Source of the DNA: Apricaphanius iberus
Lineage: Eukaryota > Chordata > Actinopteri > Cyprinodontiformes > Aphaniidae
NCBI GenBank assembly: GCA_028564705.1
Contig: JAPXFQ010002458.1
Location: forward strand, 107,813-171,812
Direction of reading: 5' to 3'
Length of the DNA: 64,000 nt
Positions 57,183-64,000 of the stretch are shown here, in pieces (the stretch's first letter is position 1; each line of letters starts with the position of its first letter). The notes beneath the pieces are model-generated. The model made no database searches and was not told where the DNA came from. It saw only the letters and a program-made list of their open reading frames with translations. The position numbers were made by a program, and so were the translations under genes.

Positions 57183-59087
57183 AGTCAGAAAAGCCAGTCC
57201 TTTGAACGTCACAGTGAAAATTAGTATTCATGGCCTCGCCTGCCAGGCTTGTGACCATGGGAACACTGGATTGTTTGTGGCCAGTAGAGAGAAGAGCAGC
57301 TTGCTGCTATTATAAGCCAATGATTAGCAACTCCACAACATGGCAGAACACGTTCAGGCTTGTGTAATTTGAGGAAATAATGCATTACATTTATTACCCG
57401 AATGAAGAGGAGCTGAAGAAGATTATTATGATTTATATATGACTTTTCAGCAAATCATTTGATTTAGTTTAAAGGAGAACATCAAAAAAGTAAAACTAGT
57501 GCTTAACAAGCTACTTGACCAGAGTCCAAGATGTACAAATCCCAATGAAGCCATACTCTTAGCCAAACATTCTTTTTTTTATTATTATTAAAACATCAGT
57601 TGTCAAAGTCCTGTTGCTGACAACGTTAAGTTCAGCTACTTCCCAATCAGAGATGCATTCCATGAAAATTACATCAAGTAGCAGGTTGTTACTACTTGTT
57701 GTCAAAATGGATTATGAGACTGCAGCAGATAATTGCAAGGAGTGTGTACCACACACAGATCAACATTTGTAAGGAACAGCTGTTGTTTTAACAAAGATGT
57801 TGGTTAAATGGATGCTACCATATTGATGTGTGTCAAAGCCCCTCCACGCTTTGCAGCTTATAGACATTCTGCTGTTATACACATTATAAATGTCACTTGC
57901 ACGTTTACTGTGATTTTCACCTTATGCTAAATGAGTAGAGTGGTAGAACAACACAAGAAACCTTTGGCTTCATCTTGATGCCTTGTTAGATGATTTTAAC
58001 AGCATCTAAACAATGACTTCTACATGACGGTGCTATAAATAATTCATTTCATGAATGAATACACGGGGGTTTGCAAAAGGTCACGGAAAGTTTACACAAG
58101 GATATGTGACAGATGGAGGGTAAAAACCTAAGAGTGAATAATTTAACAAGGAAACCGACAGAGGGGTGATAGAAGGGCAACACAGATTTAATCTACAGTA
58201 GTTTGCAGTTTTGTCTGCCTAAACAGCCTGAATGTCTTTTATAAGTCAGGCTTAGTTTGACTTTACCTCACTCAACCTACCTTACCTCAAGACATGTGCC
58301 ACATAGCAGGATGATTTCAACAATATTTATAAAATATGCATGTGTATTTGTGTTTTAATGTTTTAAAATACGGCAGACAATTAACAAGAAGTAAAATAAC
58401 AGTGCAAACAACAGAGATGTGCAAATAACAAATACTTCCTGAAATATCAAAAATACTGGAAATAAAGGTAGGGCTGAAAATATTTAACCCGAGTAAAACC
58501 TTAAAGCCTTTTTTAATGTATTTTATTTATAAAACTTTACCAATAAAGAAAATTATATTTTCCAAACCAACCTGGACTGGCAATTCTAGACCTAGAGCTT
58601 TGCTGGGGACCAGCCCCCCAACTCCTAATACATAAAACATTTAAATAGGAAATAAATGGCTAGCCTACAGGTACAAGCTTCAAAATCATTATTGTCACTG
58701 TCATACAGTAGGCTATATTAAACCACTGGTAAAGATACAAGCATAGATTCATGGGTACAATATAATGATGTTTATTTGCACATAAACACCTCAAACACCT
58801 CAAACAACATCCTCTTAATGAAACCATTTGAGATTAGAAAGAGTCAGATTATTTACTACCCAAACCTCAGTCCATGTTTAAAACAAGTAGTTCATGAAAG
58901 CAAAGTAACTAACAAACCAAAAAAAAAAGTATATATCTTTCTTAGGCTACATTATAGGCAAATTATCACCTATAGGCTACATTTGCAAATGAATCACATT
59001 TATTTAATTTTCCATTAAACAATTGATCAAATCACAGCACTGGCTATTACCAGCATAAATGTCAATGTTACTGTTAATGTGAACAAC
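57183..59087. other. Unassigned stretch without recognised genes
   Basis: AT-rich; no frame with motifs and no clear repeat ends. Confidence 0.3.
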
Positions 59088-59089
59088 TA

Positions 59090-60649
<1,560 letters not shown>

Positions 60650-61328
60650 TATTATTATAATAATTATAATTATTACTTATTTTTATTTACTGTCCAAAGT
60701 AACACCAATAGGCCTGATTACATTCAAGAAATCTCCGAAATAGAGCCCGCCTGATAACATAAAGTAGGTGAGAGGATCAGTAACATATCATGCCAAACCA
60801 TAACACATAATGCCATGTTGTTTCTAACTGCGGTCCGCTGGAGCTGTAGGTCATTTAAGTTCGCAAGACTCTGTTCAACTGGGGACCAAAAATTATATAA
60901 TTGTTGCTGTTTTTAGCTGGTGCGTTTAGCATTCACACTGTTCTTTGTCATCTGTGATCGAAAAATTTATTATTATGATTAATCTTTTAGTATTATTAAC
61001 ACTGAGAGCAGAGGAGCCAGAAAACAGGTGTTGAGTTCGAGGTTAGAGAAGACATCACTGCTTGAGAAAATATTGATTCTTCTTACAAACTTAGTTTTGA
61101 GAGTTTCTCTTATTGTGTTGCATATAAACCAAGCTGTTGCCATTGTTTTGTATATGTCAAAAGTCACTTATTCACAGCTAAAGAGCCAGATGTCTTCAGC
61201 CGGAGATATCCCCACCCTGAGATTAATAGTTTTGTCTTCAAAGTTATAGAGGCAAGGTTGTTGAACTTTATAAATACTTATTTTCATATGAGCTTGTTAG
61301 GTAGTTGGGTAGTAGGTAGTTGGGACGC
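60650..61328. other. Unassigned AT-rich stretch
   Basis: It begins with an imperfect attattata repeat that borders the truncated Tc1 end. No gene is recognised. Confidence 0.3.
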
Positions 61329-61663
61329 AGGGGGGTAGTTAGGAGGAGGGGAGTTAGGAGGGGTCAGCATTCACTGTGAGAAGAAATAAGGACCCATTAT
61401 CTGTCACTTTTTAATCGAAGTTTGATGGATTAAAAGGGGGAGGGGCGATTAAAGAAGGGGGGTCATCGCCTGAGGCTAAACAGGTGGTTGGGGGAGGGGT
61501 AGAGGTCACTCAAAGGTCAAATAAGCTATTAGGGAGGGGCTCAACCCCGCGGGCAAAATACTTTCTGTCAAACTCACTCGTCAAACTGGCGCCGGTTAGG
61601 GAGGGGTTGGGGTTACCCGCGGTCAAAACTTTCTGTCAAACTCACTCGTCAAACCGGCGTTGA
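61329..61663 (+). repeat. G-rich block with a 67-68-bp tandem duplication
   Basis: The plus strand is rich in ggggagg and ttaggg-like words (gtagttaggaggaggggagt, ggttagggaggggttggggt). Two units starting ttagggaggggc (61529) and ttagggaggggt (61596) share ctttctgtcaaactcactcg tcaaac (61561 and 61629). The block differs from the AT-rich surroundings. Confidence 0.7.
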
Positions 61664-61978
61664 GGCGTGGTTTTGTAGGAAAGGAGGAGTCGGTGTTTCT
61701 TTTGCCAAAGCACCAGAGTCATTTTCCTTCAGAAAAGCGTCGGAGCAGGTCGTGTAAAAGCAGAAGGGAAGCGCAGTAATTCTCCTATCCAGGGCTGAAA
61801 AAAAGGTGACACTCTTGCTCTTTAAATAAAAACTCTATAAGTAATCTCTATAATTAAACATTCCATATATTGTGTTTATTTTATAATCACACCTAAAACC
61901 TATCTCTCCAAGCATGACGTGTAAAAAACTATGATTAAGCTCAAAAACTTTAAACACATTTCCCCAATGCGTGATAAT

Positions 61979-62205
61979 TAAACTATTCATACCTTTTAAA
62001 AACTTTAAACGCATCTGTTTGGGGCTTTTATACAAAACCAGCTGCTATCTGTATGTATGTTTGAGCTAACCTTCTTAAATACGGGGAAAAACAAACTATT
62101 CATACCTTTTAAAAACTTTAAATGCATCTGTTTGGGGCTTTTATACAAAAACAAATACTATCTGCATGTATGTTTGAGCTAACCGTCTTAAATACGGTGA
62201 AAAAC
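61979..62205 (+). repeat. 113-bp direct tandem duplication
   Basis: aactattcataccttttaaa aactttaaacgcatctgttt starts at 61981 and recurs at 62094 with few changes, each followed by ggggcttttatacaaaa and tgtatgtttgagctaacc. No third unit is seen. Confidence 0.8.
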
Positions 62206-62371
62206 CATTTCAGTACGATAACTTCCCGCGCCGCTTTTATATTGAAAGCGCGCTTCCTCCGTGTATGCACGATTCTCTACTTGACAGCAGTAAAGAGATA
62301 TCACAGTGATGGAAAGCTTGTTTAAATTATAGAAAAACACAGAATTAGACTTTTTCTAACCGCAAAAAGGT

Positions 62372-62831
62372 TTGCTATGTACCTCTGCAGAGAAAGAAGG
62401 TAGAATTGTAGCGAGTTTGTATTACAATGCCAGGAACTTGTGTTATTCTCAAAAAGAAGGATGCAAAAAGGCGAGTGAGAGTGATTTTGCACCAGCAAGA
62501 AATGTTCTTTCTATTTTAGGAAAAAAAGAAAGCACTAAAAAACTATGCTTTAAGAGAAATCAAGGTTTAGTTCTGAGGATGAGGACGAGCTTCTTTTTTA
62601 CACAACAGTGCATGGTTATAAGAGGCCTCCACTCAACTCGGCGTCTCAGGGTTACAGCCCCCTACGAACGCTCCGCATCAAACGGTTGTTTCGTAATGCC
62701 CAATTTAACCCCATGCAACAAAAGGCTGTTCTTGATCGAGTCGTTTGATAATGAACAATTTGGCCGAGAACCAGTATCAGATAACGCTCAGAGGGTTGGG
62801 GACAGTATATGTTAAACATATCTGCGCCTGA
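62372..62831 (+). other. Overlapping short frames of protein-like composition, unassigned
   Basis: The plus strand has a 147-codon frame at 62372-62815. In another frame there is an open stretch at 62554-62748 with an acidic start (SSEDEDELL) and a basic middle. It stops 2 nt before an ATG that opens a 26-codon frame (62751-62831). A good 3' splice site (ttctttctattttag, AG at 62518-62519) lies just upstream. I recognise no family. These could be exons of a decayed gene, a decayed viral or virus-like insertion, or chance. Confidence 0.25.
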
Positions 62832-63032
62832 ATTTGTCTGGTTGATGTGCGTCGCTCAAACATATATAGACTTTCCCCAAACATTCCTTTGTTACGCTCT
62901 TACCCTCTGGTTATATCCTGTCGGCGTCATCTCATCGATCGCTGGGTGGGGTGATCTTACATTTGGGAACGACCCGTGGCCGTATGTTCAACATATCGGC
63001 GCCTGAATAAGTCTGGTTGATGAGTATCGCTC
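62808..63032 (+). repeat. Two diverged 50-bp direct repeats 175 bp apart
   Basis: tatgttaaacatatctgcgc ctgaatttgtctggttgatg at 62808 recurs at 62983 as tatgttcaacatatcggcgc ctgaataagtctggttgatg. The sequence between the copies is GC-richer and open in one frame (62809-63006). Confidence 0.75.
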
Positions 63033-63055
63033 ATCTTTGCTAGGAGGCCCTATGA

Positions 63056-63223
63056 CCCTTCAGGCTATACATTTTCAGTCCACTAACAACACGATGGTCA
63101 CACGGCATAGCAGACCATAGCTTTGCCAGGATGATTCTGGCGCAGAACGCTTTTCCCCTGTTAAACCCACAGCAAGACGCACGCAATCCATATAACGCTT
63201 TTGCCCTTGATGAATATGAGTAG
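63056..63223 (+). other. 55-codon open stretch of protein-like composition, unassigned
   Basis: Bounded by stops at 63053-63055 and 63221-63223, with no ATG near its start. The composition (Asn-Pro turns, aromatic residues, acidic end) looks more like protein than like random AT-rich sequence. No family is recognised. Confidence 0.25.
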
Positions 63224-63505
63224 GATAGTTTGGTTACTGTAAGGTCACTGATTATCATTCGTCTATATATTTGTATTATGTTTAGTCTAATGTTTAGTTT
63301 TAAACCGCACTTTGTAGTACGGGAGAAACGCAATTTCAGTCTGTTGTGTAATGTACTTTTGTATGGTTTGATTGACAATAAAGTGGACTAAGACTAAGAT
63401 ATAAATCCATAAATTCAGATATGTCTCAACTTTCTATTAATTTGAATCTAAATTGCTAATGATAAATAATAAAAAAGTATGGCAACTATAGGAAAAAAGA
63501 AATGA
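63224..63505. other. AT-rich spacer between the unassigned open stretches
   Basis: Contains an aataaa at 63379-63384 (acaataaagtgg), which could be a polyadenylation signal for a transcript of the upstream block. Nothing else is recognised. Confidence 0.3.
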
Positions 63506-63909
63506 CGGATAGAAAAAAAGGAGGAAGGGTGTATAACCGAATTCAGGCCCCTGACACTGTTTACTCATAAAAGAGAATGTGTTTTCACTGTCAAAGATGG
63601 GGGAAAAAAGAGTAAGTATTTAGCGGGTTTAACAAGAAAACTAAACTGGCCCAACTCTGACCCAAATCCATATGTTCACATTTGTGAACGTATGACGGAA
63701 AAGTTTTGTTCTGTCAAGCTGAGAGCGCTCTCTACATCTTAAAACAGTTTGTTATGAGCTATCTAGGATCCAGGTACCATCAAGTCTACCTAAACCAGAA
63801 CTAAAGCGGTTTTATATAGATGATAGACTACCAAAAACATAACACTGTAGGAATAAAACAGTCTTAATAGAATTTCCTAACTGGGGGACATATAAAAGTT
63901 TTCTATCTT
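63506..63909 (+). other. Nearly continuous open region with one frame change and one stop, unassigned
   Basis: A 78-codon open stretch (63506-63742) is followed, in a different frame overlapping it, by an open stretch to 63843, one TAA, and a further 21 codons to 63909. The text is Lys-rich with aromatic residues and includes a KRFYIDDRLPK segment. It may be one decayed coding region. No family is recognised, so no function is given. Confidence 0.25.
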
Positions 63910-64000
63910 AATAATAATAAAACAAAGAGTCTATTACTTTTCTTCTTTAGCTTTAAATTTGCTGCTGTTGTTGTTGTTGGGTCTTTTTCCTGAATCATTA

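Noticed and set aside
61529..61615. Interstitial telomere repeat
   Set aside because: Only isolated ttaggg words occur within a longer 67-68-bp unit; there is no (TTAGGG)n array.

Overview
The window looks like repeat-rich euchromatin or heterochromatin of a teleost fish. The evidence is the mix of families: L2-clade LINEs whose first ORF ends in a GDSL/SGNH esterase domain, L1/Tx1-like LINE pieces, Tc1/mariner elements with Sleeping Beauty-style IR/DR ends, ZMYM1-like and BED-finger hAT elements, PIF/Harbinger debris, tRNA-like SINEs with GGAT tails, and Ty3/Gypsy-like LTRs. The base composition is AT-rich with GC-rich islands inside repeats. I recognise no intact host gene, no rRNA or tRNA gene and no CRISPR array. 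Family names come from memory of conserved motifs; no database search was possible.

Layout. 1-655: the 5' end of a hAT element running off the left edge. About 1.4-15.8 kb: one L2 LINE (LINE A) split by a 6.9 kb LTR retrotransposon (2296-9212, minus, 4-bp target duplication, PBS and PPT visible, no recognisable gag-pol) and by a second L2 copy (LINE B, 9561-13577). 16.9-19.1 kb: a minus-strand LTR followed at once by a degenerate, proline-rich, repeat-containing ORF. 19.1-20.6 kb: the 3' part of an L1/Tx1-like LINE. 23.1-24.1 kb: a solo-type LTR with a SINE inserted at its edge. 27.2 kb: a second SINE. 27.8-34.1 kb: three diverged copies of a segment with conserved mini-exon splice sites, a BED-finger hAT piece, an L1/Tx1 endonuclease piece and a Tc1 end. 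34.2-40 kb: a small LTR and several hAT-type non-autonomous elements. 40.1-41.8 kb: a retroposon-like unit with a 168-residue membrane/coiled-coil ORF.

43.4-45.0 kb and 59.1-60.6 kb hold two closely similar Tc1-type copies in opposite orientation with the same disabling mutations. 46.0-51.1 kb: a ZMYM1-like hAT pseudogene interrupted by a nearly full-length but broken L2 (LINE C). 52.0-54.5 kb: Harbinger-type debris, including a terminal-repeat-bounded unit around a GC-rich minisatellite. 56.0-56.9 kb: a TTAA-bounded MITE next to another element end. 61.3-64.0 kb: a GC-shifted region with tandem duplications and clustered short protein-like frames that I cannot assign.

The coding material is almost all transposon-derived and decayed. 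The L2 copies supply endonuclease and reverse transcriptase remnants, the Tc1 and hAT copies supply transposase remnants, and the SINEs, MITEs and gag-pol-less LTR elements would have needed enzymes in trans. The nesting gives a relative chronology: LINE A before the LTR element and LINE B; the ZMYM1-like hAT before LINE C; the 23-24 kb LTR before its SINE. The strongest candidates for something undescribed are the gag-pol-less LTR element, the proline-rich ORF that starts 2 nt from its LTR, the 168-residue TM/coiled-coil ORF, the conserved mini-exon family, and the unassigned block at 61.3-64 kb.
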